DNA from: Paenibacillus sp. LHD-38
GTDB taxonomy: Bacteria > Bacillota > Bacilli > Paenibacillales > Paenibacillaceae
DNA length: 64,000 nt
NCBI RefSeq assembly: GCF_031157315.1
Contig: NZ_JAVIFU010000004.1
Location: forward strand, 1-64,000
Reading direction: 5' to 3'
This document shows positions 33,796 through 42,709 of the stretch, piece after piece. The translations under genes and the position numbers were made by a program. Positions within the stretch are counted from its first letter, which is position 1. Each line of letters starts with the position of its first letter. Below the pieces are notes generated by a model, which had not been told where the DNA came from, made no database searches, and saw only the letters and a list, made by a program, of their open reading frames with translations.

Positions 33796-34704
33796 TTATC
33801 CTTGCGTTCTGCCAAGCGCGGCCTGCCGCCGATAAGACATCGGTGTCATTCCAGTCGAAGTGCGGAATTGGTGAAAAAAATGCGAAAGATCTCCAAAGCC
33901 GGTTTGTCCGGCAACATCTATCATGGGCAAGGAGGTCTGGGCGAGCAGTCCTTTTGCTTTGTTCAGCCGGTATTCATTCAAGAAACGCTTGATCGAATAA
34001 CCGGTTGTTTCCTTAAACAAACGAAACAGGCGGGAGCGCGACACAGGAAATTTACGAAGCAGGTCGTCAATATGCAGCTCATCGCGGTATGCGGCTACGA
34101 GATAAGCGACAACGTCTCCGATGAGCCTCTCGTCGGGGGAGATTATTTCCCGCTGCGCAAGCGGTTCCTCATGCTTTCTTATTATGAGCAGCGCAAGCTC
34201 CGACATGCAGCGCAGCATCGAGAGCTCTCGCCAAGGCTGCGTCGAGGCGAGCGAAGCGCTGAGCTCCTCAAGCAGCAGACGTGCTTGCTCGAATTGCGGA
34301 GCCGGAAGGAAATAGTGGCTGCCGGACACTCCGCCTGTCAGGAGGCTGCCGATTCCTTCCTTCATGGCCGGACAGGATTGGTCGAGGCGATTCAAGTACG
34401 AGTCGCTTACGGACAGCACGTAACGGTCAAAATCCTGTCCCGGCTTGGAAAACGGATGATGCAGCACATGCGGAGCGATGATAGTGAGCGTTCCTGCATG
34501 CAGCGGGTAAAGATTCTCCTCCACAATATAGGAGCCGGTACCGCGTAAGCATAGATAAATTTCATAGCCATCGTGATGGTGCAGCGCCTTGCGGCCAAGC
34601 GGTCCCGTCCGAAGCTCGCAATGAACCGGATATTCAGCCAAAAACAGGTTCGTGAACTCGTCAAGGACAGTGCTGACCGGTTGTTCGAATCGTTCGCTTG
34701 TCAT
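33796..34704 (-). CDS. AraC-family transcriptional regulator (cupin sensor)
   Basis: A 302-residue regulator with an N-terminal cupin (HHHDGYEIYLCLRGTGSYIV and LTIIAPHVLHHPF) and a C-terminal double HTH (about 200-295; LHIDDLLRKFPVSRSRLFRL, and IDVAGQTGFGDLSHFFHQFR). The cupin in this family senses sugars. It is convergent with the GH105 operon and 200 bp from the neopullulanase gene, so its target is uncertain. GGAGG precedes ATG 34704 with good spacing. Confidence 0.9.
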   Translation of the reverse strand: MTSERFEQPVSTVLDEFTNLFLAEYPVHCELRTGPLGRKALHHHDGYEIYLCLRGTGSYIVEENLYPLHAGTLTIIAPHVLHHPFSKPGQDFDRYVLSVSDSYLNRLDQSCPAMKEGIGSLLTGGVSGSHYFLPAPQFEQARLLLEELSASLASTQPWRELSMLRCMSELALLIIRKHEEPLAQREIISPDERLIGDVVAYLVAAYRDELHIDDLLRKFPVSRSRLFRLFKETTGYSIKRFLNEYRLNKAKGLLAQTSLPMIDVAGQTGFGDLSHFFHQFRTSTGMTPMSYRRQAALGRTQG

Positions 34705-34794
34705 GCGGCTTCCTCCCGGGCGAAATGATGGATGTTTCTTAATTAATCATAGCATTTGTTCCAACGATTCGGGATGGGCCTGATCAGCCAAATC

Positions 34795-34843
34795 AAAAAA
34801 GGGAATGTTTGCGGCCGGGTGGCCTGCTTAAACATTCCCCTTT
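34795..34843 (-). terminator. Rho-independent terminator after the neopullulanase gene
   Basis: On the minus strand GGGGAATGTTTAAGCAGGCC pairs with the GGCCGCAAACATTCCC side and is followed by T6. It lies 70 bp beyond the stop, with a partial structured element in between. Confidence 0.8.
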
Positions 34844-34905
34844 ATATCTCTCTATGAAGCGGCTGCTTTTGCCACAGAGGGCATCGGTAGCCGATTAAGC
34901 TTGTA
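34844..34905 (+). repeat. Terminator-linked structured element, copy 3 (shortened)
   Basis: The hairpin above joins TATATCTCTCTATGAAGCGGCTGCTTTTGCC directly, so the two AT-rich stems are missing. The 3' stem is kept as ATCGG-TAG-CCGAT, with bases different from every other copy, followed by TTAAGCTTGTA. Confidence 0.65.
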
Positions 34906-34911
34906 ATGCTT

Positions 34912-36876
34912 CTACAATGCTGTTTGCTCTAGGATAACATAGCCGTAGGCCGGCAGCGTAAACTGAAGTTTGCCATCAACCGTGCTAGTTGTCTTGGAAA
35001 GTCGAGTGGCGCTCTCGCCCTCGCTTGCGAGGAGCGTCGACCATGCTGATTCGCTGAGCACGTTCACATCTTCTGTGTTTGCTGTTGAATCCGCGCTGTC
35101 TGCGCCTTTCGGCCGGCCGCTGACAGCAGCCTCGATTACTGCCGCGCCGTCTTTAGAAACCGAAACATCCAACTCCGCTTTGCCGGAGAACCCGGTAAAC
35201 GCGATCTCATGCTGCTGCGCGCCTTGATTTACTGGCGCGGCAGCAATCGCGAAGCTAAGATCAGCAGCCTCGCCGCGCGCATTCAGAGCGATAAGCAGGC
35301 GCTGATCGCCGTCGCGGCGCTCATACACCAAAGTGCCGTCTGCTTGACCGACATGCACGAAGGAAATATCCGCGCTGCGAAGCGCGCTGTATTTGTGGCG
35401 GAGCCCAATCGCCGCCGTATAGAAGGCGAGGAGCTCGCTATTTTGCTCAGCCGGGTCCCACACCATGCATTTGCGGCAGCCGGGATCGCCCGCGCCGTTT
35501 ATCCCTACCTCATCGCCGTAATAAATACATGGGGTCCCAGGGTATGTCAGCTGGAATAACGATGAAAGCTTCATGGTCTCCGTGTTGTCCCCGCAAATCG
35601 TTAGCAAACGAGGCGTATCGTGACTATCTAACAAATTGAAGGCGGCCTCGGTTACTTGCTGCGGATAAGCGGCAAGCTGCGAGCCAATGGCATTTGCGAA
35701 GTCAGCGGCATCGATGGTCTGGTAAGCAAAGAAATCAAGCACCGCGTTCGTGAACGGGTAGTTCATGACCGCATCGAACTGATCGCCCTGCAGCCACATC
35801 ATCGAATCATGCCAAATCTCGCCCAGGATGTAGGCTTCCGGATTGACCCTTTTCACGGTCTGACGGAATTCGCGCCAAAATTGGTGGTCCACCTCATTGG
35901 CAACGTCAAGCCGCCAGCCGTCGATTCCGATTTCCTCGATCCAGTATCGCGCAACCTCGAACAGATATTGCTTCACCTCGGGATGCTCGGTGTTCAGCTT
36001 TGGCATGAGCGGCTCAAAAGCAAACGTCTCGTAAGAAGGAACGCCGTCAACCACCTGCAGCGGCCATTCCCGCACGTAGAACCAGTCCGCGTATTTCGAT
36101 TGCTGTCCGTTTACCTGCGCATCCACAAACGGAGGAAATGTTTTGCCCGAGTGGTTGAATACGGCATCAAGCAGGACGCGAATGCCGCGGGCGTGGCAAG
36201 CATCAACCAGCTCCTTCAGCTTCTCGTTGGTTCCGAACTGGGGATCAACCTTCATATAATCCTGTGTATCATATTTATGATTCGTCGTCGCTTCGAACAG
36301 CGGCGTGAAATAAACGGCATTTATGCCAAGCGCGGAAATGTGGTCCAAATGATCGATTACGCCCTGCAAATCGCCGCCAAAGAAATTATAAGGAGTCGGC
36401 TCGCCGCCCCAAGGCAGTACATTCGCGGGATCTAGCGATGGATCGCCGTTCGCGAAGCGCTCCGGAAATATTTGATAGAAGACAGCGTCCTTCACCCAAG
36501 CCGGCGGCTCGAACACGTCGATGGGATTAATATAAGGGAAGTCGAAAAAAGAATTCGGATTATTCGGCAGCAGCAGTTCGAAGCCTTTATCGGTAAGCAG
36601 TATGCTCTCGGAACCGCTGGTTAAACGGAAGGCATAACGCAGACGGCGGAAAGGAGGGATGACAGCCGTTTCCCAATAATCGAATCGTGCATCCGAGGAC
36701 AAAATGCGCATCGGAACCGTTGTGGTCGTTTGCTCCCAGGCATACTTGTCGCCGACAATCGCTTCAACCGCGGCCACATCGTCTTTCTTGGTACGCAAGC
36801 GAAGGTGCAGCGTTTTTCCGTCGTAGGCGTAGGCCCAGTTTTGCTTCGGCCTGTGATATACAGCTTCTAATAACAT
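34912..36876 (-). CDS. Neopullulanase / cyclomaltodextrinase-type GH13 enzyme
   Basis: A 654-residue intracellular alpha-glucan hydrolase. The N-terminal CBM34-like domain (about 1-120) is the one used for dimer formation in this group. The barrel begins [20 protein letters not shown]. Catalytic residues are the Asp in GWRLDVANE, the Glu in ILGEIWHD and the Asp in LLDSHDTPR. It would open cyclodextrins and pullulan-like oligosaccharides imported from starch. A Ser/Thr/Ala-rich stretch of about 50 residues near 575-625 interrupts the C-terminal beta domain and is unusual. AAGGAGCG lies before ATG 36876. Confidence 0.92.
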   Translation of the reverse strand: MLLEAVYHRPKQNWAYAYDGKTLHLRLRTKKDDVAAVEAIVGDKYAWEQTTTTVPMRILSSDARFDYWETAVIPPFRRLRYAFRLTSGSESILLTDKGFELLLPNNPNSFFDFPYINPIDVFEPPAWVKDAVFYQIFPERFANGDPSLDPANVLPWGGEPTPYNFFGGDLQGVIDHLDHISALGINAVYFTPLFEATTNHKYDTQDYMKVDPQFGTNEKLKELVDACHARGIRVLLDAVFNHSGKTFPPFVDAQVNGQQSKYADWFYVREWPLQVVDGVPSYETFAFEPLMPKLNTEHPEVKQYLFEVARYWIEEIGIDGWRLDVANEVDHQFWREFRQTVKRVNPEAYILGEIWHDSMMWLQGDQFDAVMNYPFTNAVLDFFAYQTIDAADFANAIGSQLAAYPQQVTEAAFNLLDSHDTPRLLTICGDNTETMKLSSLFQLTYPGTPCIYYGDEVGINGAGDPGCRKCMVWDPAEQNSELLAFYTAAIGLRHKYSALRSADISFVHVGQADGTLVYERRDGDQRLLIALNARGEAADLSFAIAAAPVNQGAQQHEIAFTGFSGKAELDVSVSKDGAAVIEAAVSGRPKGADSADSTANTEDVNVLSESAWSTLLASEGESATRLSKTTSTVDGKLQFTLPAYGYVILEQTAL

Positions 36877-36920
36877 GATAATCGCTCCTTATGGATGATA
36901 TAAATAAAGGGTGAAAACGC

Positions 36921-36967
36921 GAAAAAAGGTACAACCTCTGCTCATAAAAGCCGAGGTTGTACCTTTT
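36921..36967 (-). terminator. Hairpin terminator between trxB and neopullulanase
   Basis: GGTACAACCTC pairs with GAGGTTGTACC; T-runs exist on both sides. On the minus strand it ends trxB (stop 140 bp upstream). Because a promoter-like TATAAT lies between trxB and this hairpin, it could also act in the neopullulanase leader. Confidence 0.8.
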
Positions 36968-37060
36968 CCCATCAAACGTTCAGGCGCCGCTCACGCGAAG
37001 CATATTGCGAACAAATGGTTGCGGTAGCATTGCCTTTCTATTGTAACTCTCAACACATTT

Positions 37061-37066
37061 ATTATA
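37061..37066 (-). promoter_or_regulatory. Possible -10 box for the neopullulanase gene
   Basis: The minus strand reads TATAAT here. The -35 region is poor (TAGTAC with 17-bp spacing), within GTACTAGTAC, a small palindrome that could be a regulator site. Confidence 0.35.
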
Positions 37067-37108
37067 CATAATTTGCACGTTTTGTACTAGTACGTTTGTG
37101 AAAAAAAA

Positions 37109-38053
37109 TTACGCGTGAACCGCTTCATGCGCTTGCGATTCCAAGAAGCGTTCGCAGTCCAGCGCTGCCATGCATCCGCTGCCTGCTGCCGTAATCGCTT
37201 GACGGTAGTTGCGGTCCTGCACGTCGCCGCATGCGTATACGCCTGGTATATTCGTCTCCGATGTGCCGGGCTTCACGATAATATAGCCTTGCTCGTCGGT
37301 ATCGATTTGTCCGCCTAGGAAGCCGGTATTCGGCGTATGTCCGATGGTTACAAACAGACCGTCAGACTCCAGCAGTTCTTCTTCGCCTGTTTCATTATTG
37401 CGTACCTTCAACCCTTGCAAACCCATGCCAGTCGCAGCGACTTCAAGCGGCGTGCGGTTTAAGCTCCATACGATTTTGTCATTGGCGCGGGCGCGGTCCT
37501 GCATGATTTTTGAAGCGCGAAGCTCATCGCGGCGGTGCACGAGTCTAACCTCCGACGCGAAGCGGGTAAGGAACACGGCTTCTTCCATCGCCGAGTCGCC
37601 GCCGCCGACAACAATAATTTTTTTGCCGCGGAAGAAGAAGCCGTCACAGGTCGCGCAGGTGCTTACGCCGCGTCCGATATTTTCTTGCTCGCCCGGGATG
37701 CCAAGGTATTTGGCCGAAGCGCCGGTTGAGATGATGATCGAATCGGCTTGCAGCTCGCCAATGCCTTCCACGTCGAGCGTGTAAGGACGCTTGCTGAAGT
37801 CGACGCTTTTGACGGAGCCTGTTTTGAATTTCGCGCCGAAGCGCTGCGCTTGCTTACGCATATTGGACATGAGCTCGCTGCCCAAAATCCCATCGGGAAA
37901 TCCCGGGAAATTTTCTACCTCTGTTGTCGTTGTAAGCTGGCCGCCAGGCTGCCACCCTTCAATAACGAGCGGCTCCATGTTCGCGCGAGCCAAATAAATA
38001 GCAGCCGTCAAACCGGCAGGACCTGTACCGATAATAATGGTTTTGTAAGTCAT
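37109..38053 (-). CDS. trxB: Thioredoxin reductase
   Basis: A 314-residue flavoenzyme that reduces thioredoxin with NADPH. FAD motif GTGPAGLTAAIYLARA at the N-terminus, the redox pair CATC in VSTCATCDGFFFRG, the NADPH motif VVGGGDSAMEEAVFL, and the closing FAD segment GVYACGDVQD. Length matches the low-molecular-weight class. GGAGGAG precedes ATG 38053. Monocistronic here; usual neighbours such as hprK or lgt are absent. Confidence 0.97.
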   Translation of the reverse strand: MTYKTIIIGTGPAGLTAAIYLARANMEPLVIEGWQPGGQLTTTTEVENFPGFPDGILGSELMSNMRKQAQRFGAKFKTGSVKSVDFSKRPYTLDVEGIGELQADSIIISTGASAKYLGIPGEQENIGRGVSTCATCDGFFFRGKKIIVVGGGDSAMEEAVFLTRFASEVRLVHRRDELRASKIMQDRARANDKIVWSLNRTPLEVAATGMGLQGLKVRNNETGEEELLESDGLFVTIGHTPNTGFLGGQIDTDEQGYIIVKPGTSETNIPGVYACGDVQDRNYRQAITAAGSGCMAALDCERFLESQAHEAVHA

Positions 38054-38211
38054 CTATAATCTCCTCCGTTTCGGATGCTTTTTCAGATAATAAATACTAC
38101 ATTAAAATTATTACAATCTAGAGCTAAAGTCAATATCGTTCATGTAACGTTCATGTTCGTATTGTATGCTGATTTGAGCGATTGCATAAGCCAGACTGGA
38201 GGACGAATGAA

Positions 38212-38886
38212 ATGCCCAAAATTGTAGTTGTAGATGATGATCCGAACATCCGCGAGCTGGTCAGTCTTTTCTTGAAAAGAGAAGGCTGCCAGGTTATTGA
38301 AGCTATAGATGGCGTAGACGCATTAGAGAAGCTGGAGGCGGTTCGCCCTGATCTGGCGATTATCGATGTCATGATGCCGCGCATGGACGGCTTTGCGCTT
38401 TGCGCCGCACTGCGCGCCAGCTATGATATTCCACTGCTCATGCTGACGGCTAAAGGAGAAACGACGCAGAAGGTGAAGGGCTTTGAGCTGGGAGCGGATG
38501 ACTATATGGTCAAGCCGTTCGATCCGCCGGAGCTGGTCGTACGGGTCAAGGCTTTGCTCAAAAGATACCGGATCACCGCGTCGCAGACGGTCGAGTTCGG
38601 CGACGTTATGATGAACCAAACCGACTTTCATATGTCCGCGGGCGGAGAGAAGGTTACCCTGCCGCCCAAGGAATTCGAGCTGCTGTTCAAGCTGGCCAGC
38701 TACCCGGGAAAAACCTTTGCTCGCGATCAGCTCATTGAACAGATCTGGGGCATGGATTACGAGGGTGACGAGCGGACGGTCGATGTACATATCAAAAGGC
38801 TGCGCGACCGGTTTCCCGAGGAGCTGTACCGTTTCCGAATCGTAACGATCCGTGGACTCGGGTATAGGCTGGAGGAATGGTCATGA
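38212..38886 (+). CDS. OmpR-family response regulator
   Basis: A 224-residue regulator of the PhoB/YycF type. Receiver: VVVDDDPNIREL, Asp52 in LAIIDVMMPRMDG, MLTAKGE and YMVKPFDPPE. The output winged helix has LPPKEFELLFKLASYPGKTF and RTVDVHIKRLRDRF. ATG 38212 was chosen because GGAGGA lies 8 nt upstream; the frame is open from 38182. The stop overlaps the kinase start (ATGA). Confidence 0.95.
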   Translation: MPKIVVVDDDPNIRELVSLFLKREGCQVIEAIDGVDALEKLEAVRPDLAIIDVMMPRMDGFALCAALRASYDIPLLMLTAKGETTQKVKGFELGADDYMVKPFDPPELVVRVKALLKRYRITASQTVEFGDVMMNQTDFHMSAGGEKVTLPPKEFELLFKLASYPGKTFARDQLIEQIWGMDYEGDERTVDVHIKRLRDRFPEELYRFRIVTIRGLGYRLEEWS

Positions 38887-40274
38887 TCCGCAGTCTATAT
38901 GTTCGCATAACGGTTACCTTTCTCATTATTGTACTTATTAGCATTGGCGTAGCTTTCCTATTCACGAATCAAATGTTCAAACGGGATGCACGCGGCCAGC
39001 TTCCCAACCAGATGGAGGGGGCCATCGACCGCATCGAGCAGCTCTATGCGGTTTCTGAGCCGGCATCAATGAAAGAGTTTTTGGAGGAGATGTCGAACCA
39101 GCAGGGAATGTCCATTATCGCAGTCAGCAGAGCCAACCGCCTTGTGACGGTTGGCGAGAGAAGCGACATCATGGTGGAGAGGCTCACATATCAGCAGCTG
39201 GCAAGCATATTTAGCGGCAGCACCGTGCGCATGGAAGTGTTCAATCGGGAGGCGGGAGACCCGCCGATGCCGCCTGCCATAGGCAAGCTGGTGCAATTCG
39301 GCAGCGAAAATTGGGCTTTATTTGTCCAGCCGGATCGTTTTCCGCAAAATAGCAACTTTATATGGACAGCCGTGACGCTGCTCGTAACCTTGCTCGTCGT
39401 CGGATGCGTGCTTATTTTGGTTGCGGCCCGTTATCTCGTGAGACCGTTAAAGATGATGACCAACGCGGCGAAAAGAATGTCGGAGGGCGATTTCAGCGTG
39501 CGGTTGCCTGCAAGACGGGGAGATGAGCTCGGCGAGCTCGCTGAGGGCATGAACAAAATGGCGCTTAGCTTGTCGCAGCTTGAAATGATGCGTCAGGATT
39601 TCGTATCGAACGTTTCCCATGAAATCCAGTCACCGCTCACCTCTATCGGAGGCTTTGCCGAGGCGCTCCGCAGCGAGGAAGTGACGGAAGCCGAGCGGGA
39701 CCGCTATATCAGCATCATTAAGCAGGAGAGCATGCGGCTTTCGCGTCTGAGCGAAAACTTGCTTAACCTGGCATCGCTGGATTCGCAGCAGCATCCGTTT
39801 CACCCACAGCCTTATCGACTCGACCGCCAGCTGCGCGATGTCGTGCTCGCCTGCGAACCGCAGTGGATAGCCAAACGGCAAACGGTTGAGCTTTTAATGG
39901 AGGAAACGGTCATTACCGCAGACCGCGATCAGCTTAACCAGGTATGGATGAATCTATTGGCGAACAGCATGAAATTCACGCCCGAGGACGGTAAAATCTC
40001 TTTTTCGCTGACCGGGCAGGACGGCTTCGCCGTGGTCCGGATTTCTGATACGGGGATCGGCATCAGCGAGGAGGATCGGGAGCGTGTATTTGAACGGTTT
40101 TATAAAGGAGACGTATCGCGTGACCGAAGCCAGGGAGGCAGCGGTCTCGGGTTGTCCATTGCGCAAACCATTGCCCATATCCATGGCGGCAGCATCATGC
40201 TTGATCCCGGCGCCGATCAACTAAAGGGCGCAAGCTTTATTATAAGGCTCCCATTTACGCCTCCGGCGCAATAA
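38883..40274 (+). CDS. Sensor histidine kinase with HAMP domain
   Basis: A 463-residue membrane kinase. Helix 1 is at about 7-27, the extracytoplasmic part about 30-155, and helix 2 near 158-185, followed by a HAMP segment (RYLVRPLKMMTNAAKRMSEG). H-box FVSNVSHEIQSPLTSIGGFA: note Gln in place of the usual Arg or Lys in HE(I/L)RTPL. N-box LLANSMKFTPED, G1 DTGIGISEED, F-box ERFYKGDVSRDRSQGG and G2 GSGLGLSIAQTI. The start at 38883 is six bases after GGAGGA; another ATG at 38877 is in frame. The signal is unknown. Confidence 0.93.
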   Translation: MIRSLYVRITVTFLIIVLISIGVAFLFTNQMFKRDARGQLPNQMEGAIDRIEQLYAVSEPASMKEFLEEMSNQQGMSIIAVSRANRLVTVGERSDIMVERLTYQQLASIFSGSTVRMEVFNREAGDPPMPPAIGKLVQFGSENWALFVQPDRFPQNSNFIWTAVTLLVTLLVVGCVLILVAARYLVRPLKMMTNAAKRMSEGDFSVRLPARRGDELGELAEGMNKMALSLSQLEMMRQDFVSNVSHEIQSPLTSIGGFAEALRSEEVTEAERDRYISIIKQESMRLSRLSENLLNLASLDSQQHPFHPQPYRLDRQLRDVVLACEPQWIAKRQTVELLMEETVITADRDQLNQVWMNLLANSMKFTPEDGKISFSLTGQDGFAVVRISDTGIGISEEDRERVFERFYKGDVSRDRSQGGSGLGLSIAQTIAHIHGGSIMLDPGADQLKGASFIIRLPFTPPAQ

Positions 40275-40394
40275 TGGACGGCAATCTTGCAGGACGGGAG
40301 CATAGAGGCATGAAAACATGGCTAATCAAGAATAGAGCGGTTATGATGGAGGCAGTCTATACAATTCATGCAACGTTCTGGGGGAGAAGCTCGA

Positions 40395-41273
40395 ATGGAG
40401 AAGTGGATACGCAAAGCGATCATACCCGCAGGAGGACTCGGGACAAGGTTTTTGCCGGCAACCAAAGCACAGCCGAAAGAAATGCTCCCGATCATAGACA
40501 AGCCTGCCATTCAATATATTGTAGAAGAGGCGGTCCAATCCGGCATCGAAAGCATCGTGATCGTCAGCGGTCGCAACAAACGGGCCATCGAGGATCATTT
40601 TGATAAATCCGCTGAGCTTGAAATGGAGCTTGAAGCGCGCCATAACGAGGAAATGCTGGAGATGGTGCAAAAAATATCGCAGCTGGCTGACATCTATTAC
40701 GTAAGGCAGAAGGAGCCGCTGGGGCTCGGACATGCCGTACTATGCGCGCGCCGCTTCATTGCGGACGAGCCTTTTGCCGTATTGCTCGGAGATGATATTC
40801 TGAAATCCGATCCGCCGTGCCTGCGCCAAATGATCGACATTTATGAGCAGGAGCAGTCATCGGTCGTTGCCGTTATGGAGGTGCCGTGGGATCAGACCCA
40901 TAAGTACGGTATCGTCGACATTGAACCAGGCAGGCAGATTGCCCGCGTCCGCGATATCATTGAGAAGCCGGCGCCGGGACAAGCCCCTTCCAATTATGCG
41001 GTTGTCGGCCGCTACGTTCTGGATCCTGCGATATTTGGCCTGCTGGAGAAAGCAGCGCCGGGCAAAGCGGGTGAGATCCAGCTGACCGACAGCCTGCAGC
41101 AATTAAACCGCATGGCGTCGTTAACCGCTTTTCGCTTTGACGGCCGCAGACATGATGTGGGCGATAAGCTTGGCTTCGTCCAGGCGACCATTGATTTTGC
41201 GCTTGAACGCGCGGATCTTGGCGATGAGGTTAGAAGGTACCTGCTGGAGAGGCTGAAGGAAACGAAGGCATAG
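40395..41273 (+). CDS. galU: UTP-glucose-1-phosphate uridylyltransferase
   Basis: A 292-residue nucleotidyltransferase that makes UDP-glucose for glycolipid, teichoic acid or polysaccharide synthesis. The N-terminal signature RKAIIPAGGLGTRFLPATKA, QPKEMLPIIDKPAIQYIVEE, the metal Asp in FAVLLGDDIL, and the sugar-binding YGIVDIEP and IIEKPAPGQAPSNYAVVGRY are present. ATG 40395 follows GGGGGAG; the frame is open from 40368 but the family start is MEKWIRKAIIP. It lies 120 bp after the kinase and may be cotranscribed. Confidence 0.95.
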   Translation: MEKWIRKAIIPAGGLGTRFLPATKAQPKEMLPIIDKPAIQYIVEEAVQSGIESIVIVSGRNKRAIEDHFDKSAELEMELEARHNEEMLEMVQKISQLADIYYVRQKEPLGLGHAVLCARRFIADEPFAVLLGDDILKSDPPCLRQMIDIYEQEQSSVVAVMEVPWDQTHKYGIVDIEPGRQIARVRDIIEKPAPGQAPSNYAVVGRYVLDPAIFGLLEKAAPGKAGEIQLTDSLQQLNRMASLTAFRFDGRRHDVGDKLGFVQATIDFALERADLGDEVRRYLLERLKETKA

Positions 41274-41294
41274 GCTCATTCATAGGGGGAATCA

Positions 41295-41321
41295 AGGACC
41301 GCCGGCGGCGGTTCTTTTTTT
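41295..41321 (+). terminator. Rho-independent terminator after galU
   Basis: Short hairpin ACCGCC-GGCG-GGCGGT followed by CT7. Confidence 0.75.
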
Positions 41322-41373
41322 ATAGCTAAGCGACGATAGGAAGCATATTCCTAGTTCCTATACGGACAAGATC

Positions 41374-41404
41374 ATGTACGTACAAGTTTTGCGTATGCTA
41401 TACT
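41374..41404 (+). promoter_or_regulatory. araR promoter region with AraR-type operator
   Basis: ATGTACGTACAAG resembles the B. subtilis AraR operator (ATTTGTACGTACAAAT) and lies 11 bp upstream of TATACT (41399-41404), covering the -35. This suggests autoregulation of araR. Confidence 0.65.
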
Positions 41405-41438
41405 ACTAGGCATACAACTAACGGAGCTGAGGTGTGAA

Positions 41439-42545
41439 GTGAAGGAACAGCAAACGCCCAAATATATGCAATTAAAGCAGCAAATTTTATCCTGGATCGT
41501 CACGGCGCAGTTCAAGCCGCATGATAAGCTGCCTTCGGAAAATGAAATCGGCAAGCAGTTCGAAATGAGCCGCCAAACCGTACGCCAGGCGTTAGGAGAT
41601 TTGGAGCAGGAGGGCTGGCTCTATCGCGCCCAGGGAAAAGGGACCTTTGTATCCGACCAGTCGGCGCCGGAGCGGAAGAACTCATCGCAAGGAATGACCA
41701 TCGGAATGATTACGACGCATATATCGGATTATATTTTTCCGACGATTGTCAGAGGGGTTGAATCGAGTCTGCGCGCGGTTGGGGCCAGGCTATTGCTCGC
41801 AAGCACCGATAATGAGAAGGATAAGGAAAAGGACAGTTTGGAGTCGATGCTTCGCGAGCCGTTGACCGGACTCATTATCGAGCCGACGAAAAGCGCCGAG
41901 GGAAATCCGAATTTTAATTATTTTTTGGCGCTGGATGCGCTGAAAATTCCGTATATCATGCTGAATGAACGCTACAGCGATGTCGATGCGCCATGCTTGC
42001 GGGTGGATGATGAGCTGGGCGGATACCGTGCGGCGGAGCACTTAATTAAGCTGGGCCACACACGGATCGCAGGATTATTCAAAACCGATGACTTTCAAGG
42101 CGTTCACCGGATGCGAGGTTTTCTTCGCGCCCACCGGGAGCAGGGACTTACGGTTCCGTCCGACTATTTGCTGCGGTATTCGACCGAGGAGAAGCAGAAC
42201 AAGCCTGCCGAAGCGTTGTTCGCAATGCTGCAGCGTGAGCAAGAGCAGCGCCCGACGGCTATTATTTGCTATAACGATGAGCTTGCCGTCAGGATGCTCG
42301 ATATTGTGAGACAGATTGGACTAGCAGTGCCTGAGGATCTCTCGATCGTCGGCTTTGACGATGCCAATCTGGCAACGGCGACCGAAGTGAAGCTTACTAC
42401 CGTCGCTCACCCCAAAACCGAGATGGGAGCGGACGCGGTAGAGCTGCTGCTTGGCATGGTTGAGCGGACACGCCGTCAGACGATGGACAAGGTCTATGAT
42501 CCGCAGCTCGTTATCCGCGATTCGACGAGGTCGCCCAAAAACTAG
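41439..42545 (+). CDS. araR: Arabinose operon repressor (GntR-type HTH fused to LacI-type sensor)
   Basis: A 368-residue repressor of the chimeric AraR type. The N-terminal GntR winged helix has KYMQLKQQILSWI, DKLPSENEIGKQFEMSRQTV, RQALGDLEQEGWL and GKGTFV. After residue 80 a LacI/GalR sugar-binding domain follows (IGMITTHISDYIFPTIVRGV, IICYNDELAVRMLD, VPEDLSIVGFDDANLA). L-arabinose is the expected effector. The start is GTG at 41439 after GGAG/GAGGTG. Operators are found at its own promoter and at the araD promoter. Confidence 0.95.
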   Translation: MKEQQTPKYMQLKQQILSWIVTAQFKPHDKLPSENEIGKQFEMSRQTVRQALGDLEQEGWLYRAQGKGTFVSDQSAPERKNSSQGMTIGMITTHISDYIFPTIVRGVESSLRAVGARLLLASTDNEKDKEKDSLESMLREPLTGLIIEPTKSAEGNPNFNYFLALDALKIPYIMLNERYSDVDAPCLRVDDELGGYRAAEHLIKLGHTRIAGLFKTDDFQGVHRMRGFLRAHREQGLTVPSDYLLRYSTEEKQNKPAEALFAMLQREQEQRPTAIICYNDELAVRMLDIVRQIGLAVPEDLSIVGFDDANLATATEVKLTTVAHPKTEMGADAVELLLGMVERTRRQTMDKVYDPQLVIRDSTRSPKN

Positions 42546-42594
42546 GGTTTTCAAAGGCCGTCAAGGATAAGGCGGATCAATGAACAAAAAAAGC

Positions 42595-42623
42595 GTGACA
42601 CACTTGTACGTACAACTTATAAT
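42595..42623 (+). promoter_or_regulatory. araDB promoter with AraR operator in the spacer
   Basis: GTGACA (42595-42600), exactly 17 bp, and a perfect TATAAT (42618-42623). The spacer contains TTGTACGTACAA, a 12-bp palindrome identical to the AraR operator core, so a bound repressor would cover the promoter. Confidence 0.85.
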
Positions 42624-42709
42624 AATGACAAATAGATTTAAGATGATGTCCGTATAAGTGAAAGCGGGCGAACATTGGAATGCAAGCTTGAAGGGAGAGA
42701 ATAATCAAC

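Noticed and set aside
36887-37060. T-box or other riboswitch before the neopullulanase gene
   Set aside because: The stretch GCTACCGCAACC only weakly resembles a T-box sequence; no specifier loop was recognised and the gene is not amino-acid related.
40274-40603. 109-codon frame between the kinase and galU
   Set aside because: It overlaps galU in another frame and has Arg-rich shadow composition.
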